DNA of 64,000 nucleotides from Coniferiporia sulphurascens (lineage: Eukaryota > Basidiomycota > Agaricomycetes > Hymenochaetales > Hymenochaetaceae). Location of the stretch: positions 558,001-622,000 of the forward strand of contig NBBA01000012.1 in NCBI GenBank assembly GCA_002794785.1, written 5' to 3'. How positions within the stretch are numbered: position 1 is the first letter of the stretch; the number at the start of each line of letters is the position of its first letter. A program made the translations under genes and the position numbers. Positions 31,945 through 43,509 of the stretch are shown piece by piece. The notes under the pieces are model-generated. The model searched no databases. It was not told where the DNA came from and was given only the letters and a program-made list of their open reading frames with translations.

Positions 31945-32001
31945 AGGTGTATTGTGTAGCTCAGTAGGAATAATAAATAAAAATAAATAAAATAAAAAAA
32001 A

Positions 32002-35000
32002 CTGGCCGACACATCCAACTTGTTGGCTCCAGGCCTCTCAGGAATAGGTTACTGCCCCCTGAAATGGGTGGTGGACACCTACCCCAATGAGATACTTACA
32101 CTTTTCAATGACTGTCTGCGCTTGGGGCACCACCCTGAGTGCTGGCAGGCAGCAAAGGTCGTAATGCTCAGAAAACCGAACAAGAAGGACCCCTTCTCGC
32201 CATGATCATACTGGCCCATCACCCTTGAGGAGACCCTAGGGAAACTCCTCGAAAAAATCATAGCTAACTGGCTCCAGTTCCTCGCTAACATGCAGGGCTG
32301 GCTGCCACCTAACCAGTATGGGGGGTGCCAAGACCACTCGGTCTATGACGCTGCCCAACACCTCTTACAGATTGCGGAGCAGGCCCACTCAGAGGGCCTC
32401 GTCTGTTTGGTCCTTGCAGTCGACATTCAGGGCTTCTTCAACTTGGTACACCCCTATCTCCTCCACTGACAATTGCTGGATCTCAGTTGCACCCCCGATA
32501 TGGCCAACTGGTGTTTATCCTTCATGACGGACCAGCAGGTTGCTGTCTCATTCGATGGCACCACCCTCCCCACTGCCCCCAAACCCAACTTCGGCACCCC
32601 ACAGGGATCGCCAGTCTCCCCTATCCTGTCAATGATTTTCACAGGGGTGGTCCTCTGGCACTTTCACCAAGCTGGCACCACTGCCCTGGCATACATTGAC
32701 AACCACTTACTTATTTGCATAGGTCCCTCAATGGCATCCAACTGCTGCGCTCTCGCCCGCACATACCAACAACTCGACACCCTCTTTGGCACCATCAGTC
32801 TCAACATTGAAGCTGCCAAGACAGAGTGTCTCCACTTCCACCCCCCTCGGTGACGCACCAGCTATGACGGCTGGGACACTGCCGGCATTCAGGTTGACCC
32901 CAACACCCTGATCCGCCCCTCAATCCCCCTCTGGTGGTTGGGGATATGGTGGGACCCAGGCCTCTCCTTCAAGCCCCACATCGAGCGCATGTGCTCCAAG
33001 GGACTCTCCACCCTGCCGCACTCCACATCTTAGGCAACACACAATGCGGTATCTCGGCCCTCCTCCTCTGCCGCCTGTACACCTCCTGCATCTGCTCCAT
33101 CCTGTCATGGGGGGCACCTGTCTGGTACCACGGCCACTGCCAAAAAACCCTGATAAACCGCCTCCAGGCCATGCAAAACACGGCTTGCCACTGGATTTTG
33201 GGTGTCTTCAAAGGCGCCTCCCCCCATTCTACAAATTTTCTTTGCTCCGTCCCCCCTCTCTCTTTCTATTTTGAGTATATAAAGACTACCCATTCCCTGC
33301 GCCTATGGCGCACCCCCCACTCTATTGGCCAAAAACTTTTTAAAAATGTAGCTAATAGACCTTTTTCCCTTTTGTTGCAGGTTCGAGCCCCTCGGGTTCA
33401 ACAGGTCCCAGCATACATGCATCCCCCATGGACAGATCCTCTGGCCTTCATGCAGGGCCACGTCCACTTCACCACCCCTATCACCCCGGTTAGCGCCGAC
33501 ACCCGGAAGTCATTCGTCTCTGCTGCATGCCAACTAGGCCTCACCCCACATGTACAGGTATACTTTTTATTTTATTTTATTTTAAATTTATTATTCCTAC
33601 TGAGTTACACAATACACCTGTGGCCCCTTCGGGGCCGCCTGTAAAACTACCTAACTACTGAGGCGCCTGTCATCGCTCATCGAGTGAAACTGGGCAGGGC
33701 ACATGCCTCCCATGGGGGCCTAGTGTACTTACACACCCTATTAGGGATAAATGGAGGAGGGGAGAGGGAGGCATACATATTGCAACTACAAAAAGCCAAA
33801 CCAGGCTGAGAGCGAGATCAGGAAAGAGGAGTCCCTTAGAAGAGGAAAGGAGTGGCTGCAAGTGCCATAGAAGAAACCGATGGGGAATCCGAATGGCAGT
33901 CAAGAGTCAGAGGGAAATGGTGGGAGCATACCTGAAAGCTCCAAAAGAGCTGGGTCTGTGTCCTGAGTCCTGGATCCGAGCAACCTGTGCACATAGCCCC
34001 AGAGGGTGTCCAAGTCAAGGTCATTATCGGTCAGGAGTCTGTCCAGTTCCATGGCCATGAAGGCAAGGCAAATAGCCCCTGCGGTGCAGTTGGACATCCG
34101 GTTGAGGTGGCCTGTCAGGCGAAGCCATCGCCTTAAGACCAGGAGGTTGTTTTCATCCACCCATTCAGAATGGTGGACAGGGAGGGGGTTGCTCTTGGGC
34201 CAGACGCAGTGTATCCAAGGCTGGAAGGTTTCACAGCTGCCTAGGGCATGGGAGGTTTACTGTGCTGGCCAGGGTGGGTGGTTGTGCCACCTGCAGTGTG
34301 AAATCAGGCCGTGTCTGTGTCGGTAGGCTGAGTCTAAGCTCAACCAGTAGCCCCTGTAGGGACCGGCATGACAGAGGACCTGTGCCACTGCAGTGAGCTC
34401 AGAGCGGGGGTGGTCGACCGAGACCGTGATGATCTTCCGTGGTCGGCTGGTTGGAGGGCCGGTGACTGCAAGGTACTTGTCTGCAGTTGAGGCAAGGGGG
34501 CGGGCCAGCTGTAGGGACCAGTGCTCACGTAGGGTGTGAGTCGCCACTTCCTTCAGAGCGGAGATAGAGGGAGCTAGGGGCGACAGGGGAAGCTCGGTGG
34601 CAAGCTTCACCTCAGAGTCTGCCCATTCATTCCCAGGGATGGCCTTGTGACCTGGGCACCATCAGAAATGAACAGTCAGATTCAGAAAAGAGTCGAGAAG
34701 AGTCTCGACCCCCGCCTTCCAGAGAGGGAGGAGCTGGGCCCCTGATGCTGAGGACCAAGTGCAAAAGAGGCCAAGGGCTGTCAGAGAGTCAGAGAGGAAA
34801 TAGATCTCCTGGACATCTGTCAGTATGTGTTGTAGTCGGCATGCAGCCCAGCCTGGGGCAGTTGCCAGAGAGAAGATCTTGGTGTCTGTTGCTGTGGCGC
34901 AGGTGGGGGAGGCGAGTCGAAGGGAGGTAATGTAAAGATCTCCCTTCATGCCGCAGATGGTGGAGCCTGAGGCATTACCGATGCGAGATCCATCTGTAAA

Positions 35001-36534
35001 CACCTGCAGGGAAGAGTCGGTGCAGAGAGCCTGAGCTTGGGAGATGTAGTGGTTGTGTAGTTCCTCTGAGACTGGCTGCCTGGGGGCTGAGAAGACGATT
35101 CGACCTTGACCAAATGCAAGGGGGTCCACATACAGGTATACACCGATGGCTCCCACATTGACAATAAGTCAGGCTCAGCCATCTGCGCCATGCTTGGCCA
35201 CACCCGACTTCGGTCTCACCGACTGGAGTCCCCCACCTGTGCCACAGCCATGGACACTGAGGAATTTTCCCTTGCCACGGCCCCAGGCTGGGTAGCATGC
35301 CGCCTCCCGGCGCAATTGCGCATCACATCGGACATCTTCTTTCTGTCCGATTCACTGACCGCTCTACACCTTTTCCGCACCTGGGCCACCGCCCCTGGCG
35401 CCCACCTCCTCCACATTTGGAAAGCGGGTGTGGAGACTCTGCTGGACTCGTACCCCCAGCTCACCGTCCATTTCGTATGGTGCCCCGGACACTCGGACAT
35501 CCCCAGAAATGAATGGGCTGACACAGGAAGCAAAGCTGGCGACAGGGCTCCCCCCATCTGACCTCAAACCCTCCACCTCCACACTAAAAGAAGTTGCTGT
35601 TTGCACCCTTATGGAGTGATGGACGATCTCGCTAGCCCGCCCCCTTGCCTTGACCACCGATAAGTACTTGGCAGTCCATGGCCTCCCATCACACCGACCC
35701 CAAAAGCTTCTCATGCACTCGGTTGACCACCCATGCAACAAGCTATCTGCAGTTGCTCAGGTCCTCTGCCACGCCGGTCCCTATGGGGGCTACTGGCTGA
35801 GCTTTGACTCAGACTACTGATGCAGGCATGGCCTGATATCGCATTGCAGATGGCACAACCACCCCCCCTGGCCCGCACAGTCGACTGCCCACATCCTCGG
35901 CGGCTGTAGTACCTTCCACTCATGGATACAGCGCATATGGCCACCGCGGGACCCTCTCCCAGTCCACCACTCAGAGTGGGCTGACGAAAACTGCCTCCTG
36001 GTTCTGTGCCACTGGCTAAAGCTGACAGGGCATCTAAACCGCCTTTCTGACTGCACCGTGGGCACCATCCGGCTGTCTTTTGCTGCGATGGACCTTGATG
36101 GTCACCCAACTGACGAGGATATGGACCTGGACCTCCTACGGGACTACATGCGTCATATGCTCGGACCTCGAACATGGGACTCAGACCCAGCCCTTTTGGA
36201 GCTATCAGGTACGCTCCCTCCCTTTCCACTCGAGTAAAAGCCTGCCTTTCGGATTCCCACAAGATATGTCTCAGCTGGCACTCTCACCCTCCCTTTCCAT
36301 TTCTAAGCTTCCTACTTTAACCTGCCCTTACCCATGTGGTTTTGTTCGTAGCGATATGTATTCCTCCCTCTCACATTCTTCTTACTAAATAGGGACTCTC
36401 CACACTTCGGCACCCCTTGGGAGCAGAGCCCCCACCCAGTTTTGTGCGATGTGCAATGATGGGCGCCTCCATTGTTATGTAGTTAGGGCCCCCCCCCTTC
36501 AGGGGGGGCAGCTTTTAATTATGTAATACTGCAG

Positions 36535-36568
<34 letters not shown>

Positions 36569-36576
36569 TAAAAAAA
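32002..36576 (+). mobile_element. LINE copy E (subfamily II), RT to 3' end, carrying LINE F
   Basis: Starts at the RT block DTSNLLAPGLSGIGY directly after the tail of D. RT has GTPQGSPVSPILS and AYIDNHLLICIG, so the second catalytic Asp is Asn. Stops at about 32204, 32468 and 32851 and a shift near 33015 disable it. RNase H is split by LINE F within VQV/YTDGS: TACAGGTATAC occurs at 33553-33563 and again at 35131-35141. RNase H then continues (YTDGSHIDNKSGSAIC, EEFSLATAPGW, LSDSLTALHLF, CPGHSDIPRNEWAD) to PPFPLE near 36236. The tail is an unusual (AAT)n run, 36534-36576. Confidence 0.92.
33564..35130 (-). mobile_element. LINE copy F (subfamily I), inserted in LINE E with 11-bp TSD
   Basis: A 1.57-kb 5'-truncated LINE. 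From the T-rich tail at 33564 it has a subfamily I 3' UTR, the C-terminal domain (34160 to 33900), then RNase H (35156 to 34257 in two frames) with VFTDGSRIGNASGSTIC, DTKIFSLATAPGW and LSDSLTALGLF. It has a stop after LTVHF (TGA, Arg in relatives). The 11-bp duplication TACAGGTATAC on both sides is a normal LINE TSD. Confidence 0.94.
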
Positions 36577-39500
36577 GAGCCCATAATGGACTCCTTTGCC
36601 AACAACCAATCGCCACTCTCAGACCACCACATATTATGCTGGTCCATACCAACATCAATACCCCGGCCCACACCAATGACCCAAAAACTCAACAATGAGG
36701 ATAAAGACAGTTGGACTGAGGCCGTGTTCCCAGCCCTCACGGAAGCATTCACCCTCCCAGTAGTGGATGCTAACTCCCTAGATCTGAAAGCCAGTGCTGT
36801 CCTCAAAGCCATGACAGATGCACTTCAACCCTTCACCACAATCCAGACTCCATCAAAAACAGCAGTCCCCTGGTGGTCGTCCAACTGCTGGGACTTACTG
36901 AATGCGTCTCACAGTGCCCCAACACCCACCGCAAAAGCGGCAGCAAGACGCTCCTTCAAACGAGGGGTGCGAGCTGCGAAAACGGACATACTACTCAAAA
37001 CAGGTGTCAGAGGCCGACCCCTCTAACATCTGGTTGTGGGCCAAGTGTGGCCTCAGCATCCACCCAACACAAGTGCCCTTGCTCAAGCGCAGGGACGGCA
37101 CCTTCACCCAGTCAGATGAAGAGAAAGGTGAGCTGTTCAGATCAACATTCTTTCCACTGCCCCCCCCCACTCCCGGCTGCGGGCCTCGGCCCCCTGCCCC
37201 CCCCTACCCCAGCTGTGCCGCCACTACTCTTTTCTGAGCTCACAGGCGCACTGGCCAATACCTCCAACTTGTCAGCTCCGGGCCCTTCAGGGATTGGGTA
37301 CCGCCCCCTTAAGTGGGTGGTTGATGCCTACCCAGACGAGGTACTTGCACTTTTCAATGACTGCCTGTGACTGGGCCACCACCCAGCCTGTTGGTGGACG
37401 GCAAAAGTCATAATGCTCTGGAAGCTGAACAAGAAGGACCCATTCTCCCCCTGCTCCTATTGCCCTATCACCCTCAAGGAAACCCTGGGCAAGTTACTCA
37501 AAAAGATGATCGCTAACAGGCTCCAGTATCTTGCTAACACAAGAAACTGGCTGCCACCAAACCAGTATGGAGGACACCAGGGCCATTCGGTCTATGACAC
37601 CACCCAGCACCTTTTACAGATCGTAGAGGGTGCCCATTCGAAAGGCCTCATTTGTTCCATCCTGGCAGTGGACATCCAGGGCTTCTTTGACTCGGTGCAC
37701 CCAAGACGACTCCACCATCAGCTCTTGGAGATGGGATGCCCACCAGACATGGCAGCATGGTGTCTCTCCTTCATGATGAATAGGGAAGTGGCCATCTCAT
37801 TTGATGGCACAACCTTACCGACTGCACCAAAACCCGATCTCGGCACCCCACAAGGATCGCTGGTCTCACCCATCCTCTCGACGATCTTTGTGGGCATCGT
37901 GATGCAGCGCTTTCAACAGCGTGGCACACAACTACTGGCATACGTCAACAATCACCTCATTGCTTGCGTAGGCACCTCAGTAACCACTAACTGTAGATCC
38001 CTTGCTCAAGCATACCAACAACTCAACCTCCTCTTCTGCCAAATCGGTCTCAACATCGAACCAGCAAAGATGGAGGCCCTCCACTTCCACCCACCCAGGC
38101 GACGAACCGGCTACCACCGCTGGGACACTGCTGGGATACAAATCGACACCAACACCCTGGTCTGCCCCACCAATCCCCTGCACTGGCTGGGAATCTGGTG
38201 GGATGCAGGCCTCACCTTCAAACCTCATGTGGAGCGGATGTGCTCCAAAGGCCTATCAACACTGGCAGCCCTTCACATACTCGGAAACACCGAGAGGGGC
38301 CTCTCAGCCATCCACCTCCGATGACTCTACACTGCCTGCATGCACACTGTCTTAGCATGGGGCGCACCAGTGTGGTATCATGGACATTGACAAAAAACCC
38401 TGGTCAACCGACTGCAGGCAGTACAGAACACCGCTTGCTGCTGGATATTAGGCATCTATAAGGGCGTGTCTCCTCACTTCACCAACTTTCTTTGTTCCAC
38501 TCCCCCTTTTTTCGCTTATTTCGAATATTTAAAAACCACTCATGCCTTGCGCCTCTGGCGCACCCCCCACTGTGTAGGGCAGAAAAAGTTTAATCCTAAC
38601 GCTAACACCCCTTTTTCACTTTCATTGCAGGTCCATGTCCCCCGAGTCCAACGGATCCCAGCGTACACACACCCCCCCTGGACGGACCCCCTTGCATTTG
38701 GTCAAGGTCGAATCGTCTTCATGGCCCCTAGGCAGCCAGTCTCGAAGGAAGTACGCAACCACTATGTCGCCCAAGCCCAGGCTCTCTGCACCAACACCTC
38801 CCTGCAGGTGTTTACAGATGGCTCTCGCATTGGTAACACCTCAGGTTCTGCTATCTGCAGTACGAAGGGAGATCTTTACATCACCTCCCTTCGACTTGCC
38901 TCCCCCACTTGCGCCACAGCAACAGATGCCGAGATCTTCTCTCTGGCAACTGCTCCAGGCTGGGCCGCACGCTGACTTCAACACTTACTGCCAGACGTCC
39001 AGGAGATCTACTTCCTCTCCGACTCCCTGACAGCCGTCGGCCTATTTCGCACTTGGCCCTCAGCATCAGGGGCCCAGCTCCTCCCTCTCTGGAAGGTGGG
39101 GGTCGAGACTCTTCTCGACTCGTTTCCGAACCTGACTATTCATTTCTGATGGTGCCCGGGCCACAAGGCCATCCCCAGGAATGAATGGGCAGACTCCAAG
39201 GCGAAGCTTGCCACTGAGCTTCCCCCATCGACCCTAGCTCCCTCTATCTCCACACTGAAGGAAGTGGCGACACACACCCTATGTGAGCGCTGGTCCCTAC
39301 AGCTGGCCCGCCCCCTCGCCTCAACTGCAGACAAGTACCTTGCAGTCACCGGCCCACCAACCCGCCGACCTCGGAAGATCCTCACTGTTTCGGTCAACCA
39401 CCCTCGCTCTGAGCTCACTGCAGTGGCGCAGGTCCTCTGTCGTGCTGGTCCCTATGGGGGCTACTGGCTGAGCTTCAACTCAGCCTACCAATGCAGACAT

Positions 39501-39831
39501 GGCCTGATTTCACATTGCAGATGGTGCAACCACCCACCCTGGCCAGTGCAGTCAACCTCCCATGTCCTAGGCAGCTGTGAAACCTTCCAGCCTTGGATAC
39601 ACCGCATCTGGCCCAAGAGCAACCCCCTCCCTGTCCACCATTCTGAATGGGTGGATGAAAACAACCTCCTGGTCTTAAGGCACTGGCTCCGCCTGACAGG
39701 CCACCTCAACCGTATGTCCAACTGCACAGCAGGGGCTATTCACCTTGCCTTTGCGGCCATGGAACTGGACAGACTTGTTAGTAAATTGATGAAAATCATG
39801 ATTGCCAGATCAACGGATTAGCAAGATCGAC

Positions 39832-40482
39832 ATGGCAAGACCCGTAACTCTAATTGATACCAGAAACCTATGCCAACACTGTAAAGATGCAAATCAAGTA
39901 GCATGGAAAGCATTTAATATTGCATGTGCAACAGTAGGACAGAATGCAGGGTATGACAACTGTCAAATTACATTTGATCATACTACAAGGGAACAACAAG
40001 TGGTGGAAAGGCTAGAAGTAATAATCGAACATAGAGCAACTATGTTCTCATACCAATTGAATAGATATGTAATCAGCGCTTACACAAGAACCAAGATTTA
40101 TAATCAGCCACATAATGAATTATGTTATCAAAGGGCAGTTATTACATCAACAGACTATGCAGAAGTGGCACACCAAATAGTTCATACTATCAATAAACAA
40201 TTACGAGAACAACTATTCACATACAAAGCCAACTTCACAGCCAAAGGACACACAACAGTAGATCAAAAGGAACCAAACCAAAGACAGGAGTTAGTACCAA
40301 TAGATAAAGAGATTATAATATGATGGTTCAATGATGAACCTTCATATAGAGTCACACCAGGGTATAGCAGGATAACAAATATAAATGCTATAGGGCCGGA
40401 GGAGCTCTTTATGCCAGTAGACAATAGGACACCAGAACGGACCCCTTTCAATGAAATTATAGAAGAAATGACTCAATCTTAG
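39832..40482 (+). pseudogene. Protein ORF of element X, family not recognised
   Basis: ATG at 39832 opens a frame of 216 codons to TAG at 40480, interrupted once by TGA at 40321-40323. Copy X1 has a CAA at that place but has its own TGA further on, after RTPE. The two copies thus support an ancestral protein of about 216 residues. Start: MARPVTLIDTRNLCQHC. It has two Cys-X2-Cys-like features (LCQHC here; NCQ further on), a moderately basic middle (NRYVISAYTRTKIYNQPHNE) and an acidic end (EEMTQS). No transmembrane segment. I recognise no domain. A 5' U3-encoded protein or a gag-like remnant are both possible. Confidence 0.55.
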
Positions 40483-40945
40483 TCTACGGTAATAAGTAAC
40501 AAGCCACAACAAGATAAGATTAAGAAGGCTAGCATAATTGCTAAGCCACACAAGTATATCTAAGCGTTCGGCTAAGAATAGCCAATGGAAGCATGGCAAT
40601 CAATTGAAGACACAATTGATGGGAGCCAAGTATAGCACATCGCACAGCAGAACCGATTAGGAAACAAGGAGAAGCATCATAGGTATAGTAGTATCCAAGA
40701 ATGGTTAACTTAGGTATTATACTGTATGACTTGATGGAAACTCAGGGAAGGTTCTGGCAGAAGATAAAGATAGCATGGTAGGCTGTAGAACATACCAGAA
40801 TATGTAACTGACTCATAGGAAGCTAAGAATAGTAAATAGCATGTACAGGATTGTACCGGAACATTCCTATGACTTATAAATCAAGAGTAGTATGTTGTAG
40901 TATCTACCAGAACATAGTAAATAGACTACAACATGTAGGGTATAT

Positions 40946-41197
40946 CTTAGAATCTACGCACGTTGTGGTAGACGATGAGGTGCAGTGGTGAGACTCAGGC
41001 AAGGTGGGTTATCAGCGTAAACCGATGTATTTCTAGGCGAGACAGCTCCCTTATATACACGTTCCGTGGCTAGTACTACTATAACTAACTAGCTCCTGTA
41101 TCGTATGCGTTATCGTTGCGTTATCGTTCACTTAGTAAGGTGGTTGTTCATATGACCACATACTCTATTTATATCGTTCGTTATATTTATTTAATAG
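40946..41197 (-). mobile_element. Element Z2, 252 bp, in the TATA box of X2
   Basis: Second copy of Z. On this strand it starts CTTAGAATCTACGCACG and ends TTTATTTAATAG. Flanks TATAT (40941-40945) and TATAA (41198-41202): it inserted exactly at the TATAAAAGCCC site of X2, duplicating TATAA (one base since changed). About 250 bp shared with Z1 at roughly 90 percent by eye. Confidence 0.8.
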
Positions 41198-42058
41198 TAT
41201 AAAAGCCCAATGTAAAATTGCGGTAAAAAGCAGTTTAATTCATCTCTTGTCTCTTACCACCATCATCAGCTCTAACACTCTAGTGAGTGAAGGGTATCAA
41301 GCCTACCCTAAACTAACTAGTATTATTGTGTGAATCTGTTATCACTTGTTTCTAACCCTTAATCAGGGAGCAAATCTAACAGGACTACCAACTGACAATG
41401 ACCTCGACTTGGACACCCTACGGGGCTATGTATGCAGGTCACTCGGATCCAGGACTCAGGACACGGACCCAGCTCTTTTGGAGCTTTCAGGTACACTCCC
41501 ACCATTTCCCTCTGACTCTTGACTGCCCTTCAGATTCCACCTCGGTTTCTTCTATGGCACTTGCAGCCACTCCTTTCCACTTCTAAGGGACTCCTCTTTC
41601 CTGATCTTGCTCTCTGCTGGGTTTGGCTTTTCGTAGTTGCGATATGTATGCCTCCTTCTTTCTCCCTCTATTTATCCCCAATAGGGCATGTAAGTACACT
41701 AGGCCTCCCACAGGAGGCACGTGCCCCACCCAGTTTCACTTGATGAGTGATGACGGGCACCTCAGTAGTTAAGTAGTTTACAGGTGGCCCCTTTGGGGCC
41801 ACAGGTGTATTGCATAGCTCAGCAGGAATAATAAATTTAAAAAAAATTAAAATTAAAAAAGGCGGCTTACTAATGTTTTTTGGCATCAGCCATGGTACCA
41901 AACCGGTGCACCCCACATGAGGACAGAGCAGACACAGGTGGTGTACAGTCGGTGGAGGAGAAGGGACGAAATTCCGTGTTTGGTGTTACCAAGAATGCGG
42001 AGGGTGGCAAGTGTGGAGAGGCCCTTGGAGCGCATGCATTTGATGTGGGCCTTGAAGG

Positions 42059-42393
42059 TTTTTTTTTTTTTAAAATTATTCCTGCAGTATTACATAATTA
42101 CAAGCTGCCCCCCCAAAGGGGGGCCCTAACTACATAACAACAGAGGCACCCGTCATTGCACATCGCACAAAACTGGGCAGGGGCTCTGCTCCCCAAAGGG
42201 TGCCGAAGTGTGAAGAACCCCTATTTAGTAAAAAGAACACGAGAAGGAGGGATACATATTGCTATGAACAAACCAAGCAGATAAGGGCAGGTTAAAGTAA
42301 GAAGCTTAAAAGTGGAAAGGGGGGCGAGAGTGCCGGCCGAGACATATTCATAGGAATCCAAAAGATGGGCACTAATCTGAAGGGAAGGGAGGG
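42059..42393 (-). mobile_element. LINE copy I, 335-bp 3' end with 14-bp TSD
   Basis: A very short 5'-truncated LINE: T-run, the CAGTATTACATAATTACAAGC 3' end, C/G hairpin, and 3' UTR of subfamily II. GTGGGCCTTGAAGG is present at 42045-42058 and 42394-42407, a 14-bp target duplication. Removing one copy restores the LINE H frame (codons for TFKAH). Confidence 0.95.
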
Positions 42394-42456
42394 GTGGGCC
42401 TTGAAGGTAAGGGCAGGGTCCCACCATATTCCCAGCCAGCATAGCGGGATAGAAGG

Positions 42457-43509
42457 TCAGATGAGCATGGTGGGGGTAACCCAAACCCTGGCAGTATCCC
42501 AGTCAGTGTAGGCGGCTGAACAGCGTTGGGGTGGGTGGAAGTGTAGGCACTCCGTTTTGGCAGCTTCAATGTTGAGACCGATGGCGCCAAAGTGGGTGTT
42601 GAGTTGGTGGTAGGCGTTAGACAATTGCTGACAGTTGGATGCCACGCTGGGTCCGACACACACAAGGAGGTGGTTGTCGACATATGCAAGGGCAGTGGTG
42701 CCGGTTTGGTGAAATTTCCAGAGGACCACACCCATGAATATGGTCGAGAGGATCGGTGAGACTGGTGACCCCTGAGGGGTGCCGAGGTCGGGTTTCGGGG
42801 TGGTTGGGAGGGTGGTGCCGTCGAAGGCAATGGCCACCTGCCGGTCCATCATGAAGGACAGGCACCAGTCCACCATATCAGGTGGGCACTGGAGGTCCAA
42901 CAGTTGTTGGTGGAGGAGTTGCAGGTGAACTGAGTCGAAAAAGCCCTGTATGTCGACCGCTAGGACTGAACATACACGGCCCTCGGCATGGGCTCGTTCT
43001 GCAATCTGTAGAAGGTGCTGGGCAGCGTCATAGACAGAATGTCCCTGATGCCCCCCATATTGATTAGGTGGCAGCCAGTCCCTTGTATTTGCGAGGAACT
43101 GGAGCTGGTTAGCGATAATCTTTTCGAGGAGTTTCCCTAGGGTCTCCTTGAGGGTAATGGGCCGGTAGGATCGCAGCAAGAAGGGGTCCTTCTTGTTTGG
43201 CTTCTGAAGCATCACCACTTTTGCCGCCCGCCAACACTTGGGGTGGTGCCCCATGCATAGACAGTCGTTGAAAAGGGTGAGGATCTCATTGGGGTAGGCA
43301 TCTACCACCCATTTAAGAGGGCAGTAGCCGATCCCCGAGAGGCCTGGAGCCGACAAGTTGGAAGTGTCAGACAGTGCCCCTGTAAGCTCTGTGAGGAGTA
43401 TGGGTGGGGCAGCAGGTTGGGGGGAAGGCAGCAGATTCTCGGCCACTGGTTGGAGTGGAGGGGGCATAAAGAAAGTGGTGTGGAAGAGCTCACCTTTCTC
43501 ATTGTCCAT
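42457..43509 (-). pseudogene. LINE H reverse transcriptase, 350-codon open frame
   Basis: Open from 43509 (MDNEKGELFH) to 42457. It contains LSGIGYCPLKWVVD, VVMLQKPNKKDPF, PITLKETLGKLLEK, VDIQGFFDSVH, LGTPQGSPVSPILS and AYVDNHLLVCVG. The catalytic pair is D-N instead of D-D, so it should be inactive even though the frame is open. Subfamily III marks: CLCMGHHPKCW and FHQTGTT, shared with the RT at 63118-64000. Confidence 0.9.

Larger units (their letters stand above)
30298..32001 (+). mobile_element. LINE copy D (subfamily I), RNase H end and 3' UTR
   Basis: Begins in RNase H at about DSFPNLTVHFRW (catalytic Asp of FTDGS not included) and has GNEWADSEAKLATELPP and the usual C-terminal domain. 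It is cut by solo LTR S9 after GYV and resumes at CRLLG. The coding region ends PPFPSDS at about 31664. Stops near 30477 and 30676 (TGA for Arg) break the frame. The 3' UTR keeps a perfect hairpin at 31926-31944 and ends in an (AAAT)n-rich tail at about 31970-32001. Confidence 0.9.
39776..41381 (+). mobile_element. Element X2, TGTTAG...CTAACA, with an ORF
   Basis: 1,606 bp inserted in LINE G, flanks AGACT (39771-39775) and GGACT (41382-41386), one mismatch. Ends TGTTAG/CTAACA, a TATAAAAGCCC site near the 3' end (41198-41208), and about 170 bp after it resemble U3-R-U5 of an LTR, so X may be a large solo LTR. No direct repeats at its two ends are visible, so it is not a small LTR element with two LTRs. 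Without element Z2 it is about 1,350 bp, the same as X1. Alternatives: a non-autonomous element that captured an ORF. Confidence 0.82.
36577..41519 (+). pseudogene. LINE G ORF2 remnant
   Basis: Endonuclease end and linker (36586-37026) are followed by a one-base shift at an A-run, RT fingers (about 37230-37370), a stop at 37368, then RT 37413-38324. RT has VDIQGFFDSVH, LGTPQGSLVSPILS and AYVNNHLIACVG, where the first catalytic Asp is Asn. RNase H is at 38466-38975 with VFTDGSRIGNTSGSAIC and DAEIFSLATAPGW; a stop at 38973 and one near 39148 follow, both TGA for Arg. The C-terminal domain is open from 39264 to X2 and, after X2, ends at PPFPSDS (41519). Confidence 0.9.
36577..41860 (+). mobile_element. 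LINE copy G (subfamily I), endonuclease to 3' end, carrying X2
   Basis: Begins near the end of the endonuclease (SPLSDHHILCWSIP) right after the tail of E and runs to a T/A-rich tail at 41833-41860. It is interrupted in the ORF2 C-terminal domain by element X2, which itself carries Z2. The 3' UTR has the compensated GTGGCCCC/GGGGCCAC hairpin at about 41786-41804. Confidence 0.92.

Noticed and set aside
36597..36681. Active, intact LINE or chromovirus in the window
   Set aside because: Every copy has nonsense codons, frameshifts, truncations, insertions or lost catalytic residues; even the best (K, C endonuclease, Q RNase H) are incomplete.
39776..41381. Element X as a DNA transposon with terminal inverted repeats
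   Set aside because: The terminal match is only TGTTAG/CTAACA, the duplication is 5 bp, and a TATA box lies near one end, all of which fit an LTR better; no transposase motif was seen.
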